Shown piece after piece: positions 42,523 to 52,063 of a stretch of DNA of 63,770 nucleotides. This DNA is from a bacterium (GTDB lineage: Bacteria > Arandabacterota > Arandabacteria > Arandabacterales > Arandabacteraceae). Location: contig JALGZP010000032.1 in the NCBI GenBank assembly GCA_025774845.1, positions 17,283 to 81,052 on the forward strand, read 5' to 3'. The position numbers and the translations under genes were made by a program. Position 1 is the stretch's first letter. Every line of letters begins with the position of its first letter. The notes under the pieces are model-generated. The model was not told where the DNA came from, ran no database searches, and was given only the letters and a program-made list of their open reading frames with translations.

Positions 42523-44967
42523 CTACCACATGTAGTCGATTTGGATTCTGAAGTACTTCTCTTTGTTCATGATGCTCTCGGCATCTATTTCACTGCCGTA
42601 ATACTGGTTGTAGCGTCTGACATCCGTATTGGTAACAGGGAGCCCCCTGTCATATGCAGCCTTCAGCTCGATCCAGAGATTGTCGGAAAGCCGGTCCTGA
42701 ACCGAGATCCAGAACCTCATCGAATTCCTCTTATCACTCGCGACGAAATCGCTCTCCTCGAAGAACCAGAGAAAACCGTTGTAGGAGAGTGCCCCGATGC
42801 TCACATTGAACTTATCGGTGAAGTTGTGTATCGCATGGAGAAGCAGTGCCCACGAGGGCTGGAATGCCTGGCCGGAGGCCGGGTGGTCACCATCGGGTTC
42901 GACTCCACCAACAAGCCTTGGCCGCGGGGGCCATTCGGTTCCGCCTCTCAGGTAGGTGAACTCGATCATATCGTAATTGGAAAGTCTCATCTCGAGCTCG
43001 AGCCGCGTGTCGTTCAGGCTGTAGCTCGTGGCCGTCAGTTCATCGGCCCGGTTCCGGCCCTGGAACTGCTGTCTTACCTTGAACCTGAGCGGATAGAGCA
43101 ACCTGACCTCCAGATTGCCGACAAACCTGCTGTAAGTCGCCCCGTCGGAGACCCTGGTCCACCGGTCATACTCGATCCGCGGGATTATCGCCGTCGTCAG
43201 TCTGTAACGGGTTGACAGGTATATGCCGCGTTCTGCCTGGGGGGCGACGCCATTATCAAAGATCAGACCGTAAAGCGGATCGGTGAGATAGTAGTGATCC
43301 TCAAGAATCGTACCCTTGAAGCGTTCGTAGTTTGAAAACCCGCGGCAATAGGGATTATCGAAACCCAGGTCATAGTCTCTGTAAAGCACCAGGAAATTGA
43401 GATTGTTGTACTGGGCCCAAAGTGAGGATACAAACGCACCGGGATCGTCACCGACCTTGAGCGTGCTGCCGTTCACGTCCATCTCAGCGTACTCGGCCTG
43501 CACACAGTAGTTGTTGAACACACTCTGCATTTCGACACCATAGACACGCCGGAACTCGCCCGGGCTCCGGTAGGACCGGAGGAACTCATTGTCGGCCTGG
43601 ATTATGCGGTCGGGCCTGTCTATGATGGTCTCACCACCCATCGGGTCGAAGCGCCGGTTGTAGCGGCTCTCGTATCCCGTTATACCTACATGGGAACCGG
43701 GACGCAGAAGATAGCGGACATTGCCGCCATAGGTCTTCTCATGGAGGGCATCCCGCATGGGGGGAAGACCGTATTTCACCAGGTCATCATTCTCTATAGT
43801 AGGGTTGAGTGTTATATAGGCGGCGGCAGAACCGTCTTCGTTCAGGACCACATCCTTCTCATCATCCGAAAAGAAACCGATTCCTTTGAAGTCCCGCCAC
43901 GTGGCCTGTACCGCGACGCCTGAGAGCTTGTACTCTTCAGACCGTGAGATATCACCGATTATGCCGTAGTAGCGCTTGTCCCATGAGTAACCGGACTTCC
44001 TCGGCTTGAAGTAGTCGCTGTTCTCCATCACGAGTCCCTGACCGAAACCGACAAGATAATCACCGACATAGACCTTGTCTATCTGGACAGGGCCAAGCTG
44101 CAATCCCTCCACTCCTGCAAAGCCCTTCACGTGCTCGTTGAGGTTTTCCTCACCACTCTGCCTCCACGAGAGCACTCCTCCACGGAGTGTGACATTTCCG
44201 GTGAGATAGTACTTGAGGAAGAGCTTCTGGCTTACCTCGGGTCTCGTCGCGTAAAGACCAAGTCTGTCATACCATGAGTCATAGACATTCTGAGTCGGGA
44301 ACACATCCTCTTGCATGAGCTCCTCAACGTCCGAATGGTATTCTGTGTTCCTGGCCCTCACCTGGTACCGCCCGTGGAACTCACCTTTCTGCTCGGTACT
44401 CTGGTACTCGACGAGCGATCTCGCGTTCATGTAACCCCAGCCTGAAAGACCTGGTGTGTATCTCAGGTCCCGCCGGCCCCTGTAGGTCCCGATGGCCTTG
44501 CGGTGCTTGAAGATCGCCACCGCATCGACGGGCGAGACGTTCTGGAGATTCATCAGGTCGTATACACCGGCGGTGTTTATGTTGGGTGGATCCTTGGCTA
44601 TGTCTATCCAGAGATCGATAAGACCCTCGTTGCTTCCCTCCGATGAGCCCCACCGCCTGACGTTTCGCTGGGCAACGTTCATTCTCTCTGCGAAGTAGTC
44701 GATATCGACCGGCTCAATCCTGACAAGGGGTTTGAGGATCTCAAGTTTGCGGGCATCGATCCCCGGGACCTTCATCAGGTCATAGACACTCTCGAAGTAT
44801 GCCCTGAATTCTCTGTACTCGTATATCGCTTGCGCGTCCTCCGCCGGAACCGGAAGCTCCATTATGTCCACAAGCGGAGCAGAGTTGATATCGATGGGAA
44901 ACTCAGCCGCCGACAGAGCGCCGGCAGTCACCGTGAAAACAAGCAAAAGCAACCATCGTCTCGTCAT
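42523..44967 (-). CDS. Helix-hairpin-helix (ComEA-like) outer-membrane barrel protein
   Basis: An 814-residue exported protein. A signal peptide (1-20) is followed by two ComEA-type HhH regions: FPIDINSAPLVDIMELP...YDLMKVPGIDARKLEIL (about 23-80) and INTAGVYDLMNLQNVSPVDA...LSGWGYMNARSLVEY (about 129-190). The remaining 600 residues alternate strands typical of a large barrel (LRGGVLSWRQSG, VGFGQGLVMENSDYF, VQAEYAEMDVNG, LEMRLSNYDMIEFTYLRGG) and end EKYFRIQIDYMW with a terminal Trp. HhH pairs bind DNA non-specifically in ComEA; in this exported setting the domain could bind DNA at the periplasmic face, which is inference. Similar proteins are common in FCB bacteria. Confidence 0.82.
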   Translation of the reverse strand: MTRRWLLLLVFTVTAGALSAAEFPIDINSAPLVDIMELPVPAEDAQAIYEYREFRAYFESVYDLMKVPGIDARKLEILKPLVRIEPVDIDYFAERMNVAQRNVRRWGSSEGSNEGLIDLWIDIAKDPPNINTAGVYDLMNLQNVSPVDAVAIFKHRKAIGTYRGRRDLRYTPGLSGWGYMNARSLVEYQSTEQKGEFHGRYQVRARNTEYHSDVEELMQEDVFPTQNVYDSWYDRLGLYATRPEVSQKLFLKYYLTGNVTLRGGVLSWRQSGEENLNEHVKGFAGVEGLQLGPVQIDKVYVGDYLVGFGQGLVMENSDYFKPRKSGYSWDKRYYGIIGDISRSEEYKLSGVAVQATWRDFKGIGFFSDDEKDVVLNEDGSAAAYITLNPTIENDDLVKYGLPPMRDALHEKTYGGNVRYLLRPGSHVGITGYESRYNRRFDPMGGETIIDRPDRIIQADNEFLRSYRSPGEFRRVYGVEMQSVFNNYCVQAEYAEMDVNGSTLKVGDDPGAFVSSLWAQYNNLNFLVLYRDYDLGFDNPYCRGFSNYERFKGTILEDHYYLTDPLYGLIFDNGVAPQAERGIYLSTRYRLTTAIIPRIEYDRWTRVSDGATYSRFVGNLEVRLLYPLRFKVRQQFQGRNRADELTATSYSLNDTRLELEMRLSNYDMIEFTYLRGGTEWPPRPRLVGGVEPDGDHPASGQAFQPSWALLLHAIHNFTDKFNVSIGALSYNGFLWFFEESDFVASDKRNSMRFWISVQDRLSDNLWIELKAAYDRGLPVTNTDVRRYNQYYGSEIDAESIMNKEKYFRIQIDYMW

Positions 44968-44977
44968 TTGTGCCTTC

Positions 44978-45847
44978 CTAGAAAACTGCTCTCAGGGACA
45001 CGTGGTGCGTACCCGGCAGAACCGTATGGCTGGAATAAGAGTAGTCTAAGTCCACCGGTGTAACACCGACCGTAAAGCCCCCGGTCAGCGAGTTTGGTTC
45101 GGTCTGGAACCCGAACCTCATATCCAGAAATTCCGTCACGTTGAACTGCATACCCATATGTATCTCGACGTCTTCCCCTCTGACACTCCTGATATCCAGC
45201 TCGGTCACGACACCGTAGTAAGGTTTGTATGCAACACCTGCCGTCAACCACTGCGGAAGCGGTTCCCTGTCGACCTTGCCCAGTGACGGCTCATTGACGT
45301 TCTTAAGAAAGAACCCCAGGACGGTCCGGTCCCTCAGGATGCCGAGCAGGCCCACGTCGATCCCGAAGGTGGTCTGGCTCCCGAGATCCATCGTAGCCGT
45401 GGATCCGAAATTGAGTGAGTAGATGTTGAGGCCGTAGCCGACATGCAGCGACGAGTGGATGTCCTTCATCAGCACCATCCCGTGCGCCACACTGAATGTC
45501 GACTCGCCCATCAGATCCTGCCCGCCGTACTCGACACCGAAGCTGCGATAGCTTACCGCAACGTTGTGCGAAGGCCGGACCGGCATGCTCGCCGCAAGAA
45601 ACGTCAGGGATTCAAAATCCTGGGAATTCGGTCTCAGGTACGATGCGCATACACTACGGCCCGAAACTCCCACCAGGCAGGCGGGATTATAGAATATCGC
45701 GGTAGCGTCATCCGCACTCGCCACCCATGCTCCTCCCATGCCCCTTGCCTTGCTGCTCACATCCACGGAGTCGAAGACATACGCTATCGACATGCCTGCA
45801 ATAAGAAAAACCAAAACGGGCCAGAGAAATAGTCTAATGACTCGCAC
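44978..45847 (-). CDS. PorV/PorQ-like outer-membrane protein
   Basis: A 289-residue exported barrel with the family start SSKARGMGGAWVASADDATAIFYNPACLVG (about 31-60), which is the ARGxGGA...A...NPA signature of PorV/PorQ-type and related proteins. Amphipathic strands (LTFLAASMPVR, SSLHVGYGLNIYSLNFG, TTFGIDVGLLGI, LDMRFGFQTEPNSLTGGFTVG) run to a C-terminal SLRAVF. PorV shuttles cargo in type IX secretion; similar proteins in related phyla lack proven roles. Start GTG at 45847 has AGGAGGAG upstream. It sits between a secreted OB-fold protein gene and the HhH barrel gene with 10-12 nt gaps. Confidence 0.82.
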   Translation of the reverse strand: MRVIRLFLWPVLVFLIAGMSIAYVFDSVDVSSKARGMGGAWVASADDATAIFYNPACLVGVSGRSVCASYLRPNSQDFESLTFLAASMPVRPSHNVAVSYRSFGVEYGGQDLMGESTFSVAHGMVLMKDIHSSLHVGYGLNIYSLNFGSTATMDLGSQTTFGIDVGLLGILRDRTVLGFFLKNVNEPSLGKVDREPLPQWLTAGVAYKPYYGVVTELDIRSVRGEDVEIHMGMQFNVTEFLDMRFGFQTEPNSLTGGFTVGVTPVDLDYSYSSHTVLPGTHHVSLRAVF

Positions 45848-45859
45848 CTGAGTCTCCTC

Positions 45860-48784
45860 CTACTTTAGCTCGATACCCACAACGATTGGTACGCTTTCAG
45901 TCGTCCTCCTGCCGGTGACGGACTCCGTGACCTCAAGGAAACAGATGTAAAGACCCGGGCTGACAAACTTCCCGTCATCGTCCCTGCCGTCCCAGATGAT
46001 CTCACTGTCCCCGAGGCTTGTGCCGCTATAGAGCGTTCTTACATCTCTGCCGGCTCCGTCAAACAGCCTCAAGACGACATCACTTAATGATTCTCCACCA
46101 AACCGTATGCTGAATCCATCCTCTCCACAGGATGGACAGAACACGCGCGCATCGACATCGAGCATCGATTCCTCGGGAAAGGCACCCTCGATGATCTCTA
46201 TGTCGCTGTCATACCTGGGGACAAGCTCATAACTCTCAAAGAAGGGACGCGTATAATCGTATTGAAGAATTACACCTTTCACTCTCGCATACATTCCCAC
46301 TTCAAATCGGGTGAAATCTATAGGCAGATAGTTCTGGTAAACCTGGATGCCACCGGTCCCGTCGTCTATGAAGAAGTCAAAGTCGGAGGTGCTTATGATC
46401 GCTCCCTCCGTCTGGACCAGTCTCCCCTCGTTTATCTCGCGTCCGACATCACCGGTCTTCAGGATGGCCGGATCCGGTTCCGGATATCCGGCTGAGAGGA
46501 TCGTGACCCGGGGATCGCCTGCCATGAATATCTCGGTGGTGCTACCCGCTGCCCCCACGTATTCTGTGACGTCACCCCTGACCGTGACGAAATCACCAAT
46601 CACCGGAGCGGGGTTCGGCACATCATAGGAGAATACGTTGACCCCACACCCATCCAGCCCCTGGACATAAATCGAGGAGTACTCCACCTGGAAGACACGC
46701 GGAGGAACGGTGATGAAACCCATCGTGAACACAGTAGAATCCCTGACGGGTGAAAATCCAGACTCGTCATAAGCCTGTATCGTGCACATCGCTACGATAC
46801 CGGTTGACGTGACCGAGAAGGCTACCACCGTATCATCCAGGGCCTCACCGAAGACACTTGTCAGGTTAATTACTTCAAGACTTGCTGCACCCGGGGCGGG
46901 ATCATCAAACAAGAGAAGCACTTTCTCACCCGATGTCGATGGATACGCTTTAACCGCAGCCGGGCAGCCCTCATGCTGGCCGCACAGCCGGAAATTCTCC
47001 GGCTCGTCGAGCCCCGCACCAAGGATGGGTTCGCTGAAAAACACCTCCACGATGTCTGTCGCGTATGACAGCACCTTATCAACAACCGGGGCCTTGAAGC
47101 CGACGAAGTTATCCTCACCCGGTGTGGGAATCGCAGTCAGCGCGAATGGGGGACCCTCCGGTAACTGGACGATGTCACTCAACAGCGCGTAGCCAACGGG
47201 CGGTATCTGATCGAAAGCGTTTGTCTCAAACTCGTCACACATATCAGCGAGGCAGACGACTGCGTCCTTGTATTCCATGTAGTGCACAAGGTCGCTTAAG
47301 GCTGCGTCCCGCCAGAACGAGATCACCTCGTATGATTCCTCACCACCACAGAGCCCTCCATCCCCTCCGACCCTACCCAGCGGGCTTATGGCCGTTTCAA
47401 TCGCACCATCATAGTCGAAGCTCTCATCAAAGCCCGCGGAAGATTCAACCAGGACAAGATACTCATCCGGAGCGAGGGTATCGGCCGGTCCAAACACATG
47501 CCGCACCTCCGCGTCGCACAGGGAAGCAGCCCGCTGCTCGCAGAGAACATAGCCTTCGAGATAGGCGGTCGAGTTGCCCGTGTTGTGAAGCTCTACAAAA
47601 GCGTTACTGGCCGACGCCGTTCCGTCATCCGGAAAGATCTCGGTTATGTATACATCAGGAACGGGATGAACGGCCTTGAGCTCAGGCAGGATACCGATAT
47701 CCTCAAACGTCGTCCCATCCACCGAGGTTCTCACCGTCACCTGCGAGGTTACAAGACCCGCGGGCGGGGCCATGTTTCTCAGAGTAACCGAACCGTATGA
47801 AACGTCACCGTCCCAGACAGCACAGGATTGCACCGTTAAACCGCTTGCCGTCACATCGTATGTCGCGCCCGACAACCCGGGGCCTGAGAGTGCGACATTG
47901 CCGGCACCACCTTCCCACGTCCACCCATCCACAAGCGGAAGATCCACTGAGAACGCCGTAATGGTATCCTGCTCATTGCCGGTAAGCGTAACCACTAAAT
48001 CAAACGACGGCAGATCGTTATCGACCGATGAAGGTTCAAGAGTTGCCATACCGCTTCCATTGCCGTTAGCGAGGAAGTCCTCATATCTCGATCGCGGCCA
48101 GATTGTATAGTCGGATAGATACGGGTAACGCCGGTCGTTCTGGACAACAACGCCGATCACCGTGAATGGTTCGTCAGGCTCCGGGGTACCGCCAATATCG
48201 GTATCGCTGTCGATACGAAGGGTGAAACTGCCGGTTGCATCCTCCACCGTAAGGTCCCGGCTGGTACCCGGACTCGTCGGCCAGTCTCCGCCGGTAATTC
48301 CAACATTTTGGACTCTCACGAAAACGCCCTCGTAAGGTTCAAATGGCGGGGTGGAAGTCTCCGTAACCTCACTTGCAGTGAGCACAACAGGTTCAGGAAC
48401 GGTACCCGTTCCGACGATCTCAATGTCTCCGAGATGATTGACCTGGAGGCGTATGGTAGCCGCATTCGGACTGCTGAAACTCATACTGACCGTGCCCGTT
48501 ACAACCACGCTGTCACCGAGGCTTAACCTGACACCTTTAAGAGTGCGTGTGTAGAGGTTGATTCCGCCGGTCTTATCCTGGATGTATGCATCAAGTGAAC
48601 CCAACTCACCGCTAAAGATACCGCTCCCGGTTGTTACGACTCCCGTAACCGTAACGGTCTGGCCATCAAGTTCGGAGTCTCCCCCGCTGTTTATCTCCTT
48701 TGCCTCTTCTATCGTGATCACCGCACCATTTGCGGCGAAAGCAACAAGCACGAGCATGAACCAAACACTGCAAACACGCATCAC
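45860..48784 (-). CDS. Large secreted OB-fold/lamin-tail protein with FlgD-like C-terminal domain
   Basis: A 974-residue exported protein. Signal peptide 1-20, OB-fold module (about 40-230: TVTVTGVVTTGSG, YIQDKTGGINLYT, DSVVVTGTVSMSF), an Ig-like part (to about 370), a lamin-tail domain (about 375-535: VYITEIFPDDGTASASNAFV, STAYLEGYVLCEQ), a bacterial Ig-like SbsA-type domain (about 560-640: VVDKVLSYATDIVEVFFSEP), a second OB-fold module (about 650-860) and a FlgD-like domain ending in VPIVVGIELK. No nuclease or other catalytic motif is seen. The second OB module closely resembles the single one in the preceding gene. GTG start overlaps that gene's stop by 4 nt. Confidence 0.8.
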   Translation of the reverse strand: MMRVCSVWFMLVLVAFAANGAVITIEEAKEINSGGDSELDGQTVTVTGVVTTGSGIFSGELGSLDAYIQDKTGGINLYTRTLKGVRLSLGDSVVVTGTVSMSFSSPNAATIRLQVNHLGDIEIVGTGTVPEPVVLTASEVTETSTPPFEPYEGVFVRVQNVGITGGDWPTSPGTSRDLTVEDATGSFTLRIDSDTDIGGTPEPDEPFTVIGVVVQNDRRYPYLSDYTIWPRSRYEDFLANGNGSGMATLEPSSVDNDLPSFDLVVTLTGNEQDTITAFSVDLPLVDGWTWEGGAGNVALSGPGLSGATYDVTASGLTVQSCAVWDGDVSYGSVTLRNMAPPAGLVTSQVTVRTSVDGTTFEDIGILPELKAVHPVPDVYITEIFPDDGTASASNAFVELHNTGNSTAYLEGYVLCEQRAASLCDAEVRHVFGPADTLAPDEYLVLVESSAGFDESFDYDGAIETAISPLGRVGGDGGLCGGEESYEVISFWRDAALSDLVHYMEYKDAVVCLADMCDEFETNAFDQIPPVGYALLSDIVQLPEGPPFALTAIPTPGEDNFVGFKAPVVDKVLSYATDIVEVFFSEPILGAGLDEPENFRLCGQHEGCPAAVKAYPSTSGEKVLLLFDDPAPGAASLEVINLTSVFGEALDDTVVAFSVTSTGIVAMCTIQAYDESGFSPVRDSTVFTMGFITVPPRVFQVEYSSIYVQGLDGCGVNVFSYDVPNPAPVIGDFVTVRGDVTEYVGAAGSTTEIFMAGDPRVTILSAGYPEPDPAILKTGDVGREINEGRLVQTEGAIISTSDFDFFIDDGTGGIQVYQNYLPIDFTRFEVGMYARVKGVILQYDYTRPFFESYELVPRYDSDIEIIEGAFPEESMLDVDARVFCPSCGEDGFSIRFGGESLSDVVLRLFDGAGRDVRTLYSGTSLGDSEIIWDGRDDDGKFVSPGLYICFLEVTESVTGRRTTESVPIVVGIELK

Positions 48785-49851
48785 TTGAGTCTTCTCCCTA
48801 TTACTATTGGCACCGTCTCTTCGGTCTCATCACCGGTCAAGGGATCTGTTGCGGTCGCGACCACGTGATAAAGTCCCATCGGCAGCCGCTCGAGCAGTTC
48901 ATTCCGCCCGTCCCACTCGAAATCAACCTCCCCGCATGCGGTTATGTGGTCTTCGAGTGTGGCAACACATCTACCCGAGGTATCAAAGATCCGCAACCTC
49001 GCCCGTCCGCCATTCGGTCCGTTGAATCTTATAAAGACCTTGTTATCGGGTCGTGGACACTCCGGACAGAAAATGTTGGATCTATCACCGTTGATGTCGG
49101 TTATCTCGAGCAGAACTCTCGTTGTCACCGTATCGGGAATACACCGCGGTCCGACGACATCCTCGTACGGAGGTTCGGGGCTTCTCGGCCAGATGCTGTA
49201 ATCACTCAGGTAGGGTGGTGAGAAATCATACTGCGAAACGACACCGGTCGCTGTTACCTCATCCCCGAGGAAAAGCTCCTGCCAGGCTGTATTCGTGGTA
49301 AATGTCCCGGCCCGATCATGGATCTCTATCTGACCCGACCCATCATCAAGGAATATCGACTCGAGTCCATCCTTGCTGACCACTCTCCCGGTGACCCGGA
49401 CAAACATTCCTTCATGCTCTTCGCGTCCAACCGCACCGGTGGACATGAAATTAGGCTCCGGAAACTCGTTCGAATTCTTGACGATGATTTCACCCGTAAG
49501 TTCGGCGACCTCGGTAGTCGCCCCGGCCGCCCCCGCATACTCAAGAACATTGCCGGTCACGGTTAGCGTATCACCAAGGGACAGCCCGGGAATGGGATCG
49601 AACGTGAACACATTGACCCCGCAGGAGTCACTTCCGAGACCCCTTATAAAGATCGATGTGAAGTCGGGTACGAAAAAGCCGGGCGGGACAGTCACAACTC
49701 CGGTGACCGTGACCCTGCTACCCTCAAGTGGCGAGAATCCAGATGCATTATAGGCCTGTATCTCGCAAATCGTTGTCGCCCGGGCGGGTTGGAATATCAA
49801 GATCACCAAAAATAGCGACAAAAAAACGAGTCCGGCCTGATGACTCCTCAC
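48781..49851 (-). CDS. Secreted OB-fold protein with FlgD-like C-terminal domain
   Basis: A 356-residue exported protein, paralogous to the second half of its neighbour. I start it at GTG 49851 (GAAGGAG upstream), giving a signal peptide GLVFLSLFLVILIFQPARA; a TTG at 49905 would overlap the upstream gene by 4 nt. The OB-fold module covers about residues 28-230 (ICEIQAYNASGFSPLEGSRV, GDTLTVTGNVLEYAGAAGAT, FLDDGSGQIEIHD), then comes a FlgD-like domain (ARLRIFDTSGRCVAT, FEWDGRNELLERLPMGLYHV) ending VPIVIGRRLK. The stop overlaps the start of the next gene (GTGATG). Confidence 0.78.
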   Translation of the reverse strand: MRSHQAGLVFLSLFLVILIFQPARATTICEIQAYNASGFSPLEGSRVTVTGVVTVPPGFFVPDFTSIFIRGLGSDSCGVNVFTFDPIPGLSLGDTLTVTGNVLEYAGAAGATTEVAELTGEIIVKNSNEFPEPNFMSTGAVGREEHEGMFVRVTGRVVSKDGLESIFLDDGSGQIEIHDRAGTFTTNTAWQELFLGDEVTATGVVSQYDFSPPYLSDYSIWPRSPEPPYEDVVGPRCIPDTVTTRVLLEITDINGDRSNIFCPECPRPDNKVFIRFNGPNGGRARLRIFDTSGRCVATLEDHITACGEVDFEWDGRNELLERLPMGLYHVVATATDPLTGDETEETVPIVIGRRLK

Positions 49852-49901
49852 GGGACATGCTCCTTCGTTTTGTCTGATGCTACTAAAACCGGTGCTCCAA
49901 G

Positions 49902-51239
49902 TCAACTGCTCGTGCCGAGACCTAGCTTCTGTTGAAGTCTCTTGAGCCGTCCGATTTCCGCGTTACCCTTTGCCGCCGCCCTGTCAAGGGCCTCCTCAAT
50001 ATCAGCATCACCTCTCAGCACCGCTTCGATTGCCCGCTCCGCAAGGTACCTCCTGCCGGCGTACCATCCTGCAATCTTGGGTTCGAAGCTCGCGTACTCG
50101 AGCTGATCGAATGCATCCCTCAAGCCCGGGAACGTTTCAAACCGGGCCATCAGCGTATCCGTTTCAAAAGCGCTTCTTCTCACGGGTGCATAGAAAGTAC
50201 CGGCGGCCCAGCGCGCGGTCTGGTCTGTGTCGGTGAACCACTTGATGAACTCCCAGGCCGCCTCCTGCTCCCGCTTGCTTGACTCTGAGAATATCACGAC
50301 ATTCGTACCCGCGATCGTCACACCACCGGTCTTGCCCACCGGCAGTGGCGCGACACCCAGCTCGAAATTGTACTTGCCCTGTATGAACGCAAGCGAGACC
50401 GTGGAGCCTTCCATCATCCCGACCTTGTCGGCAAGGAAATCGTTCTGGTATTCATAACCCGCGGCGATGAAGCCGACGCTGTCGGCAAGCAGTTTCTTCA
50501 TAAAGGCGAGCGCCTCGACTCCCTCGCGCCGGTTGAAGATCACTTCCTGGCTGACAGGATCGAGGAACTGCCCGCCGTTTTGAAGCAGAAGATTACCGAA
50601 CATCCAGACGTTGACCTGTCCTGCCGTTCCCCATATCTCGGGAAACCCGTCACCGTCATCATCCCGCGTGATCTGTCTTGAGAACCCGATGTAATCGTCC
50701 CAGGTGCGGGGTGGTGTATCGCGGTCAAGACCCGATCGCTCGAAGAGGTCCTTGTTGTAGAAAAGGGTCCTCACGCTCTTGTTGAAGGGGAACGACCATA
50801 TAACATCATCCCACTGGTTGTTCCTGATGAAGACCGGCAGGATGTCCGCAAGGCTCTCTTCACTCAGTCCTGAAGGTCCCCGGACGAAGTCTTCGATAGG
50901 CACGATGCTGCCGCTTATGATCAACTCTACCGTCCAGTTCTCGTAGGCCTGCGCCATCACCGGCGGCTTCCCGGCCGCGACCGCGGCCATTATCTTCTGG
51001 CTAAGAGCCGTGTAGCGTCCCATCGACACGGAGACGATCTCTATGTCCGGATGTGTGGAATTGAACTCATCTATCAGACTCGTAAGCACCCTGCCCAGCG
51101 GTCCACCCATGCCGTGCCAGAAAGTCACCTTGACGACCCCGCCATCATCCGTACTTCGCGAGCACGTCACCAGCACAAGAAGGCATGCGAGGGTAATCAC
51201 CCGCGCCAGCAGATTATCCCTTAATCCCGCTCTTCGCAT
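49902..51239 (-). CDS. ABC importer sugar-type solute-binding lipoprotein
   Basis: A 445-residue extracytoplasmic binding protein of the UgpB/MalE cluster: a signal with a Cys at LLVLVTCSRS (likely lipidated), VTFWHGMGGPLGRVLTSLID (about 37-56), FNSTHPDIEIVSVSMG, TPPRTWDDYIGFSRQI, WEFIKWFTDTDQTARWA and TFYAPVRRSAFE. These match binding proteins for glycerol-3-phosphate or oligosaccharides. It overlaps the end of the permease gene at 51214 by 26 nt and is the third gene of a transport unit with two permeases. The ATPase is missing, so it must use a shared MsmK/UgpC-like subunit encoded elsewhere. Confidence 0.9.
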   Translation of the reverse strand: MRRAGLRDNLLARVITLACLLVLVTCSRSTDDGGVVKVTFWHGMGGPLGRVLTSLIDEFNSTHPDIEIVSVSMGRYTALSQKIMAAVAAGKPPVMAQAYENWTVELIISGSIVPIEDFVRGPSGLSEESLADILPVFIRNNQWDDVIWSFPFNKSVRTLFYNKDLFERSGLDRDTPPRTWDDYIGFSRQITRDDDGDGFPEIWGTAGQVNVWMFGNLLLQNGGQFLDPVSQEVIFNRREGVEALAFMKKLLADSVGFIAAGYEYQNDFLADKVGMMEGSTVSLAFIQGKYNFELGVAPLPVGKTGGVTIAGTNVVIFSESSKREQEAAWEFIKWFTDTDQTARWAAGTFYAPVRRSAFETDTLMARFETFPGLRDAFDQLEYASFEPKIAGWYAGRRYLAERAIEAVLRGDADIEEALDRAAAKGNAEIGRLKRLQQKLGLGTSS

Positions 51240-52050
51240 AACTTTCGATCACCTGTTTCTGTGCTATGAAGTAAATCACCACAATCGGCGCGACGCAGAA
51301 GGTCGCAGCTGCCATCATCAACCCGTATTCCGTCCCCTGTTCCTGTGCGAAATAGGAAAGCCCGACCTGGATCGGACGAAGCTTGTCACTGTTTGTCATG
51401 ATCAAGGGCCAGATGAAGCTGTTCCACGAACCGAGCAGCGCAAAGAGCCCGATCGTGATCAGCGTCGGCTTCGAGAGTGGAACCAGGACTCTCCACAGGA
51501 AACCCATCCGGCCGCACCCATCAATCAGGGCGGCATCGTAGTAATCGTCCGGAATCGTCCGGAACTGCTGCCTGAGAAGAAAGATGCTGAAAATCTGGGC
51601 AAGCCAGGGCACAGTCATGGCCATATAGGTATCCACCCACCCCAGTTTGGACATTATTATGAAGGAGGGCACCAAATAGACCGCCTGCGGCACTATCATC
51701 ATGCTGAGGAAGAAAATGAACAACGTCTCCCGGCCGGGAAAGTCGAACTTGGCAAATGCGTATGCGGCAAGGCATGAAGTTATTATCACACCTGTCACTA
51801 TGCTTATTGCTATGAAGATCGTATTGAGGAAGTACCTCGGAAATGGAACCTCGTGCCAGGCCTCGATGTAATTGGTCAGGATCACCTGGTTCGGAATCCA
51901 CGTGGGTCTGAGGCGGGTAAGATCCGGTGGAATAAAGGTCTCCTGTGGAGACTTTAGCGAGGTCGATACCATCCAGATGAACGGCATGACCATGCTGAGC
52001 GCCCCCACGATGAGGATCACGTGGATCGGGATCTTTCTCAGTATGCGCAC
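51214..52050 (-). CDS. ABC sugar-type permease (MalG/UgpE-like)
   Basis: A 278-residue inner-membrane permease with six predicted helices. The cytoplasmic EAA-type loop that docks the ATPase reads DAALIDGCGRMGFLWRVLVPLS (about 190-210; split here, key residues DAA, G and P). N-terminal MVSTSLKSPQETF and the AYAFAKFDFPGR segment are standard. GTG at 52050 has AGGAGG upstream. It follows the partner permease by 13 nt. Confidence 0.93.
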   Translation of the reverse strand: MRILRKIPIHVILIVGALSMVMPFIWMVSTSLKSPQETFIPPDLTRLRPTWIPNQVILTNYIEAWHEVPFPRYFLNTIFIAISIVTGVIITSCLAAYAFAKFDFPGRETLFIFFLSMMIVPQAVYLVPSFIIMSKLGWVDTYMAMTVPWLAQIFSIFLLRQQFRTIPDDYYDAALIDGCGRMGFLWRVLVPLSKPTLITIGLFALLGSWNSFIWPLIMTNSDKLRPIQVGLSYFAQEQGTEYGLMMAAATFCVAPIVVIYFIAQKQVIESYAKSGIKG

Positions 52051-52063
52051 CTAGCCGGTCCTC

